From JBDHUW01 sp039809345 (GTDB lineage: Bacteria > Patescibacteriota > Gracilibacteria > Absconditabacterales > Absconditicoccaceae): a stretch of DNA of 64,000 nt. The position numbers and the translations under genes were made by a program. Under the pieces are notes generated by a model. The model did not search any database, was not told the DNA's origin, and saw only the letters and a program-made list of their open reading frames with translations. The stretch's first letter is position 1; every line of letters starts with the position of its first letter. Where the stretch lies: assembly GCA_039809345.1 (NCBI GenBank), contig JBDHUW010000003.1, positions 106,560 to 170,559 on the forward strand, in the 5' to 3' direction. This document shows, piece by piece, positions 1 to 12,097 of the stretch.

Positions 1-1102
1 AAACAGATAAAGTCTTTTGGATGTTGTCCTCTCGAGAAAATATTTTCACGGGTATGGTCTCATAGTGTCATTGATACACTTCATATATCTTTGAGGCAAT
101 ATCATTTGCATCTCAAGGTATCGCTAGTGCAACTTTTCCACTTACCACCTCTGGCAACGATCCTACATTTGATACAACAATAGGCTTTCATATCGTAGCA
201 GCTTCAACTGCTGCGAATCAAAATCATTCAGCCAATGATGGTATGATAGTAAAATCTGCCATCGCTATATAGTTGATTATTTCTTTATAAGATACAGAAT
301 CCTTCCACAGCACATATTTTTCTAGTCACAGCTCTCTTGCTAGATCTTTTACATATGCATATCTACTTTGATCATTTTTAGATACGAGTAAAAAGGCTTT
401 AAAATGAGGGATATTCGATATTATTGAGGGCATTGCACGAATAAAGTATTCCAATCATTTTGATATACCTGGTCTTCAAAAGAATAGTCAAACAAAATAT
501 TCTGATAAATCATATGTTTCTCTGATGGTATTAACTTGGTTATTATCAATATTCCTAGGATCCCATATAGTATAATCAATACCGTTGTGGATGGTTACTA
601 ACTTATTTTCTGGGATCCCTCGATCTATGAGCGATTTTTTTGTTGCATTCGAAACACATAAAATCTTATGATATGGGATTGTCAGAATACATGATTCTAC
701 AAATCTATAAAAGATTCAAATAGGTCACATAAATTTGGTCCAGTTTTTTCAGAAAATTTCATGGATAGTAATCATGATCTTTTTGCGGGTAAGAATTGAC
801 AGTATTTTAGCTGGGATTGCTGCATTATATGTGGTCGTATGAATTATATCAGCCTCTTTTGCTAGTTGTATGCCTCTTCTCCCTAATGCATAGAGCATGA
901 AGTCATACCTGTTGTGACCCACTCTATATATTTCTACTCAGTCCTCTCTCTTCTCATATTTGGGTAAGTTTTTATTGAATTTAGATGTGAGCACAGTTAC
1001 CCTATTTCACTCTTTCATTAGTCACCTTACAACATTATCAAAAAGGATCTCTGCTCCTCAGATATATGGCATAAAGTGTTCTAGGATAAACAATATGTGC
1101 AT
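1..1102 (-). CDS. GT4 family glycosyltransferase (C-terminus beyond window)
   Basis: Probable transfer of a sugar from a nucleotide donor to a lipid-linked or surface glycan. Read with UGA=Gly. The N-terminus MHILFILEHFMPYIGGAEIL matches the GPG-type start of GT4 enzymes, with the second Gly pair partly coded by TGA. A central FGRPGISKG stretch is the usual 'GR..KG' motif. EGFGFAAVEA near residue 290 is the E-x7-E retaining motif. The protein is cut at base 1 after about 367 residues, so only a short C-terminal tail is missing. It is the last gene seen of a minus-strand glycan operon, 27 bases after the GT2 stop. Substrate unknown. Confidence 0.85.
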
Positions 1103-1129
1103 AGGAACTGATATAATACAAATCAACTT

Positions 1130-2275
1130 TTACTTTTCTTTATTCTCTAACATTTTCCATCAAAATCATCAAAAGAATATCATTAGCCCCAGAAACATAA
1201 AATAGGCACCATAGATAGCCTTTCTTGTTTCAATTGCCGGATTCCATGCATCAAAGTTGAATAGCCACGTTCGAAGTATGGTTACGTCAATAATTAATCA
1301 TAGTAGAAATATTCAAAATCATACAATTAAGAATTTTTCCAATGGCGTATTTGTGATTTTTTCCACAACAGATGATGAGACTTGCAATCACTCAACTTTT
1401 GCAAATGGCCTAATAAGTAGTCCCATGCAATATAAAATATTACCAATTACTGCTAATGTAAATCACAAAATCATAAAGTGTATATCTATTAGCTGCGATC
1501 AGATCTGAAGCGGTCAAGCAACCTGAGATAGCAATAAGATGTATCACAATACTGATAGGATGATTCACGGCAATTGGAGAATATGATATGGAGCCAACAA
1601 CATCATGTACTTCAAATGTCTCCAACCATCCCTCCAAGTATTGAGATGCGGTCTTCTGCTTTTTCTTCCATCTTTATATAGGTTTATGCCAATTTCAAAG
1701 ATATTAAATTTGTGTAATCCGGCTTTGATGATCATTTCACTAGCAAATTCCATTCATCATGACTTCATATTGAGTTTGTTGTATGCTTCTTTTGTGATAA
1801 GCCTCATACCACAATTACAGTCTCATATCTTAGTGCCAAAAAAGATATTAATAATTTTAGTGAGTACTGGGGTGCCTAAATATCTATGCAATGGTGGCAT
1901 AGCTCATGGGATTACAGTTTTCAGTCTATTTCAAATTACTATATCTGGTTTCCCATTGTTTTCCCATGCATCAAGGAATAGTCATATTTCATCAAAATGA
2001 TAACTATCATCTGCATCTCACATTATCATTAGTTCACCCTGTGCTTCTTTGAATCAGTGTTTAAGAGCATTGCCATATCACTTATATGGTGCGTGGACAA
2101 CTCTTGCTCCTGCATCTTGTGCAATTTTTATAGATCAGTCAGTTGATCCATTGTCAGATACTACAACCTCACCATCAATTCCCAATCTAGCAAACGTATC
2201 TATAGCTTTTTTTACTACAATCCCTACTGTTTCATTTTCATTTAAACATGGGATTACGATAGAAACTTTTGTCAT
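1130..2275 (-). CDS. DPM1-like GT2 glycosyltransferase with C-terminal membrane segments
   Basis: Likely polyprenyl-phosphate sugar synthase: it moves a sugar from a nucleotide donor to a lipid carrier at the inner face of the membrane. 381 aa. The N-terminus MTKVSIVIPCLNENETVG, then SDNGSTDGS, then the GDADDSYHF metal site are classic GT2 signatures. A FASEMIIKAG block and a GINLYKDGR stretch match the DPM/DPG synthase group. The last ~140 residues hold about four hydrophobic segments, so it is membrane anchored. Many glycines are TGA, including GDADD. Its ATG overlaps the methyltransferase stop (TAATG), so the two are translationally coupled. Confidence 0.88.
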
Positions 2276-2943
2276 TATTTCTTTTTTGTAATGATAAAGA
2301 GATCTTCAGCTAAAGCTGGGAATATATATGAAATTATTTGATTTAGCCAAAAGAAAAATCTTATGATCACATTATATCTATTTTTAGGAAGAAAAGAGTA
2401 ATATACTTCACTTACATATAGTCAATTTTTTTCTACTAATTGAGTCAGAGTTCAAATAGTGAATATTGCGTTATGATCAGGATGTACAAGTTCAACTCTC
2501 ACAAGGGATAATAAAAAAATAATTAGGCATGTAGCATTGGGAGTCGTGATAATGAGCTCGGTTTGCGGAGTCATTACTTTTTTGATTTGAGAGAAAAAAT
2601 GCTCATAGTTCATGATATGCTCAATTGTTTCACCAAAGACAATCACATCAGGGACAAAATCAATGTTTTCTAAAACATTAAAGTCGACTTGAACAATATT
2701 GTCAATTCACTTTGTGCGAAGAAATGCAATTGAATCCTCATCTAAGTCCAATCACAATGTTTCAGATGCAACTTTTGTAATTTGGTCATGAAGCAAAACT
2801 CACTTATCATATTTCTCTCTTGTATATGGCCAATCTGTTGCTCACAAATGTAGAACCTTTTTGCCACAACACTTTTCAACTATCTTAGTATTTCTATTCC
2901 AAACTATGTTTCATGCTATTTTATGTCTTCTTAAATTAAGCAT
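2275..2943 (-). CDS. SAM-dependent methyltransferase, class I
   Basis: 222 aa. VLHLGATDWPYT near the N-terminus is a motif I (SAM-binding glycine loop, Gly coded by TGA). DVIVFGETIEHIMN is the D-x-[IV]-x-x-x-E-H-x motif of the UbiE/Methyltransf_11-like group. The C-terminal third has a hydrophobic stretch next to FFWLNQIISYIFPAL, so it may sit at the membrane. It lies between GtrA and a DPM1-like transferase in a tight operon (8-base overlap upstream, 1-base downstream), which suggests methylation of a glycan or lipid-linked sugar. Substrate not determinable from sequence. Confidence 0.75.
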
Positions 2944-3349
2944 TATTACCTTTAAAAATTAAAATATTTTGTACTAGATAACTGAGGATAGTAAATAAAA
3001 CAGTTGATATCACAAGTAAAACTATGTGAGAATGTACCAATGAATATAATGTATTATTAACAACAAATGTAAATAACTGATATAATATGACTACTCAAAT
3101 GAAATAGATTACTCTTTTCCCATCACCTGATTTATGATATCTAAATGTAATATGCTTTTGTAAATAATATATTGGTATCGCATATGCTATCATGGCAATA
3201 ATGGCAATGTAGTAATCTAACTGGAGGACATCAAGTAACAAATAGACCAACAATGCATTTCACAAAAAAGCTATCCCTCCAACAACATAGAACCTCATTA
3301 TTTTCTTTATGCCTTTATATGCTTTTGATGAATATAATCTACTAATCAT
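2936..3349 (-). CDS. GtrA-like membrane protein
   Basis: 137 aa with four predicted membrane helices, the size and layout of GtrA/DPMS-accessory proteins. These are thought to help flip or position polyprenyl-phosphate sugars. FYVVGGIAFLGNALLVYLLL near residue 18 is the standard first helix (one Gly is TGA). LQKHITFRYH is the loop between helices 2 and 3 and is usually written 'nr.wtF'. It overlaps the upstream membrane gene by 43 bases and the downstream methyltransferase by 8, which fixes it in the glycan operon. Confidence 0.85.
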
Positions 3350-4731
3350 ACTATAATAAGAGGAAGAAAAAAGATAAATGACAATGCATACCTAATAAAA
3401 ACATAATGAGACAATAATCCTAATTCTAAATTACTAAATAGCACAACCACAGTAATTATAAACAATACTAAAAACTGCAATACAGTTACTCTATTCTCTT
3501 TACTTTTATAAAATCAGAATCAGACAATAGACCCTAGTATAAATGTAATTATAAGGTAAGAGTAATCTGGATGATAAAACATCTGTGAAAACAGTTCCTT
3601 AAACACGGGTTGTGAGCTCATGTTACTAAATAACTTCGAAATTATATTTCCTGATGCAATTTGATTTAAATGAGCTGCTGATCAAGATATTTTTTCATAT
3701 GAAAGCATGATTTTATATACGACATATCCCACTAGACTTAGACTTATAGGTCACAATATCGCAGGTATTAGCTTAGTAACGCGTATCTTGCGAAGAGATC
3801 ATAAATAATTTATAGCGGTGATAAACACTAAAATTCACATATAGTAAATCCCCTCATTTCTGATAGCACTTATCCAAAATCACAATAGTGCGATAAGAAA
3901 CGCCTCTCTCCATGCAAATTTAGTATCACGAAGCGAGCTTAGGTATTCGGTGATATATATTGAGAATATCACTATTCATACGCCAAATGATAAATTCCAA
4001 TATGATCAGATTGACTGATAAAAGACAAATGGTAGAGAAAGTGAAATATATCAAGCTAACAGTCCCAACAAGATATTTTTTGTTTTTCTGTACATATATC
4101 AAATCACAAAAAAAGCCAATATTGTATATGTGATTGGAGATATGATATTGCTATATAGATCAAAGTAGTTGTCATCTGCACCAATCAGGATAGTATCAAC
4201 AATAGGTCAATATATAATTCTTGAAGGAGATGAACCTAGAAATTCTCTACTAGATCAATCTAAAATCAGTGAATTTTGGTAGGTAAAAACCTTTGATTTT
4301 AAGTCCCATGAGGCTACTGCATCTTCATCGTATGTCAACCTAGATGTAGTAATGATGAACGACATTGATATTTTGACCAAACAGTAGAGAATTAATACTA
4401 CTCCTACTATGCGAAGTATCCATGTGCTTTTGCGATTTATTGAAAGCAAATCTGTGCATCATTTATTAATGTCTTGAACTAAATCACGTAGTGGGTATTT
4501 TAGCCATATGCTAACTGCAAGCAATACAATGAATATCCCATAGGTGATCTGATAAACAATAGTTCATCATAGTATCAAAGCAACAATTGATATTAGCAAT
4601 ACGTATAGAGATAATCATACGATATATGAGATAGCAATTTTCTCAAAAAGCGTACGCTTGAAGGTAGTTGACAGTATATAATATAACAATAATCAGCTTA
4701 AAAGTGGAGAAAGTAGATAGATCAATATCAT
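3307..4731 (-). CDS. Polytopic membrane protein, GT-C-like
   Basis: 474 aa with about ten hydrophobic segments. LTYDEDAVASWDLKSKVF near residue 135 sits just after a membrane segment and carries an acidic D-E-D cluster. This is like the first periplasmic loop of GT-C glycosyltransferases that use lipid-phosphate sugars, but the fit is by pattern only. The operon context (DPM1-like GT2, GtrA, DUF2304-GT2) agrees with a lipid-sugar-dependent transferase. It ends inside the GtrA gene. About a dozen TGA glycines. It could equally be an O-antigen ligase-like or unrelated membrane protein. Confidence 0.6.
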
Positions 4732-4737
4732 AATTCA

Positions 4738-5772
4738 TTATTTAATTTGTAAAACACCCCCTTGTGGTCAAAAGACATTATTTATTATAAGTGGATATGA
4801 AACTCCTCAAAGTTGAACACTTGTCTCAGATACAATAGGATTAACATAGTTAAATTGGTTTTTTTCTCCGTATGGATTATACCAAAGAACATATGAGCTA
4901 TTTCATGTAGTACCAATTCTGGCATGGGGGTATAAACGATACTGCAACTCAAAATCATAAGGATATGGAGCGTGTATATATACATTTGATCAGTACGGAA
5001 CGATCTGTTTCACATAGTCTAAATATTGAATTTCTGCCTCTTGTCTACCGTATCTAGTTTGTTTTTGAGGTTCACTATTGGTTATTTCTTGATATAAATT
5101 AATTTGTTGCAAAGAAACAAATAAATCAACTAGGATCCAAAAAAAGAGTATAACTATTCATCAGGTTAATAATGTGTTCTTTCTCTGTTTTCTATCAACT
5201 AAGTAAAAGGCAACAACACAAATCAGTACCATAAAAAATAATCAGTAGAAAAAGGAACGTACGATATACCTCCCATTCCACATTGGTCATTCTAGAAAGT
5301 TAATTGTTCTTGGAGAGTATCAAACATATGTTTTAGCACTTTTTATTCATGATGCTATTTTTTCAAATGTTCACTTTCTTCATATTTCAAATTCCAGACC
5401 GGATAATTCTATATTGCCCTGTACTAGCATTACAATTGTACTATCAGAGGGAATAGTATTGATTTGAGGGATACTGGCAAACTCACCAGATAATGAAACT
5501 GTTCTTTGCCCTTCTATTTTTTCTTGTATAAATGGCAATATTTGATTGCCAACCATGAATCATACAAGAATAGTTCATTTTCATTTTACACCTCCCTCTA
5601 ATTTTACATAATCATTTCCTATCAAAAGGGGTCCTATAGCGATACACTGTTGTTTGCAAGTGGCAGAGATCTTGGTATCTGCTTCATAATAAGTACTGAA
5701 TCATTCATGTTCAAACCCATATACTGTTCACACATACAAAATGAAAATTAGTCAGAGTATTATTTTCTTCAT
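4738..5772 (-). CDS. Membrane-anchored extracytoplasmic protein of unknown function
   Basis: 344 aa, not recognised. Residues 1-20 are a clear signal peptide or anchor (MKKIILGLIFILYVGTVYG). About 160 extracytoplasmic residues follow, then two hydrophobic segments near residues 170-220, then a soluble C-terminal region rich in Tyr, Asn and Pro that contains YIHAPYPYDFELQYRLYPHA. That last part resembles the extracytoplasmic C-terminal domain of membrane glycosyltransferase-type proteins. Stop at 4738-4740, 6 bases before the next gene, so same operon. Function likely in glycan assembly, by neighbourhood only. Confidence 0.6.
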
Positions 5773-5781
5773 ACCATTGTT

Positions 5782-6864
5782 TTATTTATAAAACACCTTC
5801 TTATATATCAACTCACCCAATATTCTTAGCGCATTTCTATTTTTTTGCCCCTTTCATAAACTGTAATCAGTATACTTTATATTTACGGGGATTTCTCTAT
5901 AAGGGATGTCAAATATTCTGATACTATCAAGGAGCTCAGATGCGTACATCATTCCATCTGATGTAATATACAATTTAGGAATCACTGAAGCATGCAATAC
6001 TCTATACCCATTGTGGGGATCTGTGACATTCAACCTATTGAACAATAAGGTGATTATTTTTGATCCCCATAGTATGATTCTTCTACTTGTTGGCATATTA
6101 GTATGTGATGCTCATCATATGAATCTACTTCATAAATATGCGATTATCCCCTGATTCTTTTTCTCACGGATAGCTGACATAAAAACATCCATATCATTTA
6201 TATCCATCTGTCCATCCGCATCATATGTAACTACCCAGTCGATATTTAGTTCTTTAGTATATTTTTGAATATATGAGAATCATGTCTTATTAGCAGCTCA
6301 TCATCCTCTATTTATGATATGTGATAGTAAGACAATAGTTGCGTTAGGGGTTTTATTAATTAAGTTTTGCACTACTTCAGTTGTATTATCTACACTCCCA
6401 TCATTTACTACTATGATTTTCGTAAATCATTTTTCTAATATACTTTTGAGTACTGATTTAATTACATTCCCCTCATTCCATGCTCTCACCAAAAAAACAA
6501 AGGAATCTTTGGGAGACTTATTTTGTATATCTCACAAAGAACCAGATGCACGAATAGCCTCTGCAGTGATCAAGCGAGTAGTTTGTGATTTTTGTTTTGT
6601 CACCTCATGCAATAGTTCAAAATAGAAGTATCACAAGACAATCAATGACAAATACACTACAAGATCAGCTCCCCTAGCAACTCCAAAGGCTTTTCCAAAC
6701 CACTGCTGTGCTCCGGGTATAAAAATAAATATCAAGATAATTATTGCTCCTCCAAAGAACACTAAAAAATGCAAGAAGTGAAACTTTCTTCTTTGCATTC
6801 CATCAATAGCGAAGAACAAGAATAGAACACTAGCAATTGTTAATACAAAACTTAATGGACTCAT
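5782..6864 (-). CDS. DUF2304-GT2 glycosyltransferase fusion
   Basis: 360 aa. Residues 1-90 hold three hydrophobic segments with the DUF2304 pattern (repeated short helices, RRKFHFLHFL loop, GVARGADLVVYLSL motif). The rest is a cytosolic GT2 domain: RAWNEGNV, VVNDGSVDNT, a VVTYDADGQM metal site and a GSRFIGG stretch. These two are normally separate neighbouring genes in polyprenyl-phosphate glycosyltransfer loci. Here a single frame joins them through TGA glycines with no stop between, so they appear fused. Probable job: loading a sugar on undecaprenyl-phosphate at the membrane. Confidence 0.82.
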
Positions 6865-6882
6865 GTATCATAAACTATATAT

Positions 6883-8052
6883 TTACTCTTTAGTTGCAAC
6901 TGAATCTACTGTCACCCCTATGAAATATGAATTTGTCTCAATCTCAATGCGTGATCCTATAGGTGGTATGCCATGTAAAATAGTGTTTTGTTGGCGCAAG
7001 ATAGCATAGCCATTTGCTAAAATGAGATCAGGGTGATACTTTTCAACAATTCAAAACGTATGTTTAATCTCATATCAAATTCTTGCGATATTCTTTTCGA
7101 TTTCTGCATTTATATTCCCCCACAATATTTCTACATCAAATATAGTTTTTTGTATTTTATGCTCCAAAAGTGATTGTATACTATTCAAAATCTCATCAAT
7201 TTTTGATATGTATGAGTTGTATTGTTCAAGTATATATTGCGCTGCAGCTGTTGGCGTATTTGCATAAAAGTATGCGATATCTTGTAATACCGACACATCA
7301 GTAGTATGTCATATCGCTATGATCACCGGTATTGGTATATGACAAACGCCTCTAGCAATGTCTATATCATTTTGCCAAACCATACCACTACTCTCTCATC
7401 ATCAACGAATTATACAAATACAATTATACTCTACACCATTTTGAATATCCATATAAATTTCCTGTAATGCTTTATATACTCACTCTTTAGCATTATTACC
7501 ATGAACGGGAGTATCGATCAACGTATATGAATATGGTATATTTTGCTTATTACAAACACTGAGAAAATCTTGTAATCACTCAGCTCAGTTTGAGCTTATG
7601 ATAGCTATTTTGAAAGGAGGAAATCAAAACTTTGTAGATTTATTATTATAAAAAATCCCTTCCTCTTCTAATTTTTTACGAATCAAAGACTGAGTAGCCT
7701 TCATATTTCAAAGAGCAAATTCTGATGATAACTCTTGAAGCGATATAAAAACACGGTCATCCTTGTTATAGAATTTTCCCTTAAACAAAATTTTCTGTCC
7801 TACGAGCTGATCGGCTGATAATCATGTCAATGCAAAAAATGCTTGTACGATTTGCCTATTAAACGTACTCAATGATCATTTTGCTAAAACCTCTCCAGAG
7901 GATGAATACTCAACAACCTCTACAAACGCTCACTTAGTAGTTAACTTAATTTTAGCTACTTCCGCCACACATCGAAATGTGAATTCTCAAAAGACCTCAT
8001 CAAAAGACGTCTTGAGTAGTTTCATCAACTGACTAAGCGAAAATTGCTCCAT
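6883..8052 (-). CDS. xseA: Exonuclease VII large subunit
   Basis: 389 aa. An N-terminal OB-fold (residues 1-100, single-strand binding) is followed by the catalytic core: FKIAIISSNGAEGLQDFL, then IIRGGGESSGMVWQNDIDIARG, then IPIPVIIAIGHTTDVSVLQDIA. All three blocks are XseA signatures with D, H and R residues in place. The C-terminus carries LANGYAILRQ, the usual 'RGYai.r' end. It degrades single-stranded DNA to short oligonucleotides with the small subunit XseB, which is not seen in this window. Stop TAA at 6883. Lies 18 bases upstream of the DUF2304-GT2 start. Confidence 0.92.
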
Positions 8053-8066
8053 ATAGTACAATATAT

Positions 8067-9497
8067 TTAAATGTCTTTAAATTTATAGATTTCTATTCAA
8101 TTCATGAGGTTATCAATAGCATCAACTTCTGATGCATCATTTGCATGTAGAATCAGTATTTTATCATCAAGAGATATATTCCCCTTGAATATAATTCTGA
8201 TAATCTCTTTCCCTATCTTCTTTACATGTTGATAATCAAATGAATTTGAAATCTTATATCATTTAACTGCCCAGAGAAGATTTAAATACTTGTATGTATC
8301 ATCAATTTTTGTAAATGCAATCACTGGGATACTTGGTTTTAGTGTTGAAAGCCTAGATACTGCATATCAGTTGTGTGTAAAACAAATGATTGCTTTGATA
8401 TTCATCTCTTTTGATGTTCTATATGAGTTATATATCAAATAATCTATAATCTCATTTTCTGTATTTATATGTACATCCTGCATAGAATAATTAGTTTCGA
8501 GCGTAGTTTGATATTTCAATATCCCATTATACAATCAATTTATATCTTCGATTGGATCTTCCCCAAAGGCAGTTTCCTGTCATAGCATAAATGCATCAAC
8601 TCAAGCCTTGAGATATTCTTGTATTTCTTCATACTGAGCCTGATGATCAGTAGCGTTTTTACCCGTTTTGAGCTTTTTCGTAAAATGTGCTGCCAAAATA
8701 AATGGCTTACCGAATTTATTACACATAGTGATTACTTTTTCTTCTGTGAGTGTTTTTTTCGTAGTAAGTTGTTCTAATGATCATTTGAGCAGTGAAATAC
8801 CATCAGAAGCATTTATCACCTGTTCCAGGTTTTCTACAGCCTCTTTGGTCTCAATCTTTGCTATGATCTTCACATCTTTCCCATTGTGCTGATAAAGGAA
8901 GTCCCTTAGTTCTAGTATGTTATTTTCATTTTTTACATAGGAAACCACCAATATATTCACTCACACCTGCAATCACCGAAGTATATCCTTTTTGTCCTTT
9001 TCCGTAAGAAATGGCAGGTTGGGCTTATATCATTTAAAATGTACTTTTTTCAATGGTAATATTTGTCATGGAGTCACCACCTTGCACTGCAACGTCATCG
9101 TATCATTTTTTTCTACTTTCAATACTACTGTAGTATCATCGAAAGTAATCTCAGTGCCTGTAGGTACATCATATAAATCAGTATAATCAATGAAAAGTTT
9201 CCCCTTCTCTTCCTCTTGATATTCAGAAAAATCAATAATTATCTTATCTAGCTTCTTTAGGGAAATAGGATTTACGTTTTTGCTTCTAATTTCTGCTCAT
9301 TTTGTTTCTAACATAATAGTCTTGCTATTGTCTAGTTTCAAAATAGTGTCAATATATTTTTTGTGATGATCAATAAAGCCATGTGATAGATTGATGCGAA
9401 ACACATCAACAAAATTAATCACTTTAGACAGGACTGTTTCCTTTGCAAGAGATGGTCAAACCGTTGCAATAACTTTTGAATAATGAAATTGAGACAT
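8067..9497 (-). CDS. pyk: Divergent pyruvate kinase
   Basis: 476 aa, full family length. The N-terminus KVIATVGPSL and VFRINLSHG (Arg, Asn and Ser for substrate and K+) are clear, then MLETKGAEIR (usually DTKGPEIR), and IIAKIETKEAVENL (catalytic Lys and metal Glu). Known enzymes continue ARGDLG; this one reads LLKGSLE, so the second Mg ligand Asp is Ser, and the following TATQML helix is LAAHF. The fold is certain, but activity may be altered or regulatory. Catalysed step in normal enzymes: PEP + ADP to pyruvate + ATP. Starts 14 bases upstream of xseA, same strand. Confidence 0.85.
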
Positions 9498-9566
9498 ATG
9501 TTTTTTAACAGATTAAAGATTGACGCAAGATGATAAGGAAAATTTTTGAAAATGCAAGCAAAAAGG

Positions 9567-9591
9567 ACTAAAATGGCTTTATATAGCCATT
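9567..9591 (-). terminator. Intrinsic terminator after PilT-like ATPase gene
   Basis: Perfect 7-base stem AATGGCT/AGCCATT with a 6-base loop, followed on the minus strand by TTTTAG. It sits about 10 bases after the TAG of the ATPase gene and before pyruvate kinase. The T run is short, so strength is uncertain. Confidence 0.5.
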
Positions 9592-9601
9592 ATAAACACA
9601 T

Positions 9602-10870
9602 CTACCTCCTCTTTTTGGACCTTCTATCTGCCCTAGTAGATTTATACTTTGGTTTAACAAATATTTCACCATCCTCATATCAACTAGTTTCATCCGCCTC
9701 TTTTGACCTTACATTGATAGACAATCAAAGTTTTTTTTCTAAAGCAATAATATTTTCACCTCATTTACCAATAATCGCGCCCTTATCATAATCATTTACA
9801 CATAAATCAATTTCTGATTCTGACAATACCTTGATGTCAGCAGAAACTCATGTGTGCTTTTCTACAAGTATTTGTAAATATTTAGCTGCAAATGAGAATA
9901 TCGATGAGACTCATCCGGTGTTTGATTGGATCTTCGATAAGTCCATCACTACAATTTGTTCTCCAAAACTATATATTTCATACAAAGCCTTGTTTGACAA
10001 GAAACTTGTTACTTGTAAGACTGGGCGGGCCAAATCCTGTGACTGTAATCATGCAGGCACCTTCACTACTTGTTCGATAGTTAGCATTTCGTCAACTTTT
10101 CACGCATGAATAAATATCACAGTATCGATAACCTGGGGTAAACTTCACATGTCAACATGACCAATAAATCTTTGAATACTATCAACTGGCTTGGTAGCAT
10201 GTGTCACTCCTACTAGTCATATTCCAGTAAGTCTCAAATCTGCATATAGCTTAAAATCCTCTGCATTCCTTACTTCATCATATAGAGCATGATCAGGCCT
10301 TGACAACAATAGAATGTCTCTGATATCATTGTGAGATGCATAATTGAATGAGTATTGAGAAACAGCATCTGGGACCATTAAATCACGAGGTGATTCTAGT
10401 GTTTTGACTATTTTTCTGTCAGATACATACTGCTCTGCCAAAGCTTGAGCAAAAGTAGTTTTTCACTCTCATGGCGCTCCTGAAACTAAAATTCACTTGG
10501 CAATTGAACGGATATGTGTTTCAACTTCTTTTGATAATCAGTAGTCTGAGAACGTCATTTTCTTGACAGGTCTAACTGCTGTAATTTCCATAGTGTCTAC
10601 TAATGGCGGATAGACTATTACAATTCTATATGCTCATAGTTGTAGTACTTTTGAATATTGTTTATCTATTTCCAAAAACATCTCCTCTCAGGAAGAAGCT
10701 TCTACAAATAATTGATTCGCAATATTTTTTATGTCATTGTCGTTCAACACCTTCTCTCAAATATGCGCATGTCGTCATCCTGGTTTTCATGCTTTGGTTA
10801 GAATAGGGACTCCTGCCTTAAAATGAACAGACATAGTATTTGTTTCGAAATATGAATCTAATATCGACAT
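9602..10870 (-). CDS. PilT-like ATPase with C-terminal KH domain
   Basis: 422 aa. Walker A reads SGAPGEGKTTFA with two glycines coded by TGA, near residue 135. A DILLLSRPDHALYDEVRN stretch is the Walker B/His-box region of the PilT/PulE-like group. Near residue 335 a KH motif GAIIGKGGENI (Gly by TGA) is followed by a basic tail ending TRAD..SKKRR. This combination is the ATPase-KH part of the archaeal/CPR 'PINc-ATPase-KH' proteins; here there is no N-terminal PIN nuclease. RNA-linked ATPase is a fair guess; it is not a pilus motor by context, since no pilin genes are near. Confidence 0.78.
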
Positions 10871-10885
10871 AGCAAGTGGTAAAAA

Positions 10886-12094
10886 ATGAAAAACATCAAT
10901 ATTATACTAATATTCTGTTGATTTTCTACTGGAATTATATTATATGAAACCATGTTGTTTAAAATACAATGATTAGTTAGTACAGCTAAAAATCAATCAA
11001 ACCTTACTTTTATCCTCGAAGTTCCTGAGGAAAAAGTGATCAAATACATATGCGGGAAATATAGTATTGCAGTTTTTTCTATTTCAGAATACAAAGAAAA
11101 TATTCAATCATTTGGGAAAGCTTATTTTCGTTTTCTCTATGAGAAACAAGAATATACATTATATTCTAATTTCGATAAGGCGAAAGACCTATTTTCTACA
11201 TTTCGCGAAGCGTGATTCAATATTACATATATAAACAATTTACTGAAGCCACTCCCTGATGTTGATGTGCCTCGTGTACTAGAAAAGTTGAATAGTGATT
11301 ATGCTAACCTCAATAAACCACAAGATATCAAAGACAAAAGTTATATACAACAATTTACCAATATGATTGTTGAACAGTGAAATGTTCAGCTTTCTGTGGT
11401 GAAAAAGGCTGCAGCTAAAACTATTGAGGAATCAGAACAAGTTCTCAACAATCTTTCTCCCGAACAAAAAATTAAACCACAGAATGTGAAAGTAAGAAAT
11501 GCTGTTGAGGAACTAAAAAGAGTCAAGCTAGGTTCAAACATAGTCAAAATTCGTGACCAAATCAGTTTAGTATACCAGCTGATGGAAAAAATCGAACTCG
11601 AGTATCTGGAAGAACAAAAGGAAATTGAAGTAAAGATTATAGAATGATCTACGGTAACATATTTGGATATTGTATCAGAACGAGATAAATACAAAAAAAG
11701 CATTAACCTCCAAAAAGCTAAGGCAAAAGGTGGATGAATCAGCTATTATGCAGTTTTTTGAACCCTATGATTATACCAAAAACTCATATGAAAAGAATTG
11801 CACAGTAGATTCAAAAATGTCATAGTTGTTATAGACACTCTCTACAACACATTGATATTATTTATAATGATGACTACAGTTTGGCTAGTCCTCTTTCAAT
11901 TATTCAATAGCATAGCATTTGGAGGATCGTTTTTCACTGAATCTTTCATAAATCTAGGCTTGATGTGAATTTGTAGTGCGCTACTTATGAAAATCAAAAA
12001 ACCGCATCTTGTAAATCTACTTATCACATGACCTTTTTGTGCTATATTGTACTTTGTATTACATAAAATTATTTATGTAAATTTTTGATTATAA
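10886..12094 (+). CDS. Unrecognised membrane protein with central coiled coil
   Basis: 402 aa. An N-terminal membrane segment is followed by about 230 soluble residues with long charged helices (residues 150-270, heptad-like Leu/Ile with Glu/Lys). Four hydrophobic segments follow in the last 130 residues. A near-repeat KAKAKGGGISYYAVFGTLGL precedes the membrane part. No family recognised. Divergent from the KH ATPase (15 bases between starts). The downstream membrane gene starts 3 bases after its TAA, so they form an operon. Possibly an envelope assembly pair, by arrangement only. Confidence 0.7.
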
Positions 12095-12097
12095 AAG

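Noticed and set aside
6631..6864. Stand-alone DUF2304 gene
   Set aside because: The TGA at its end is in frame with the downstream GT2 domain and reads as Gly.
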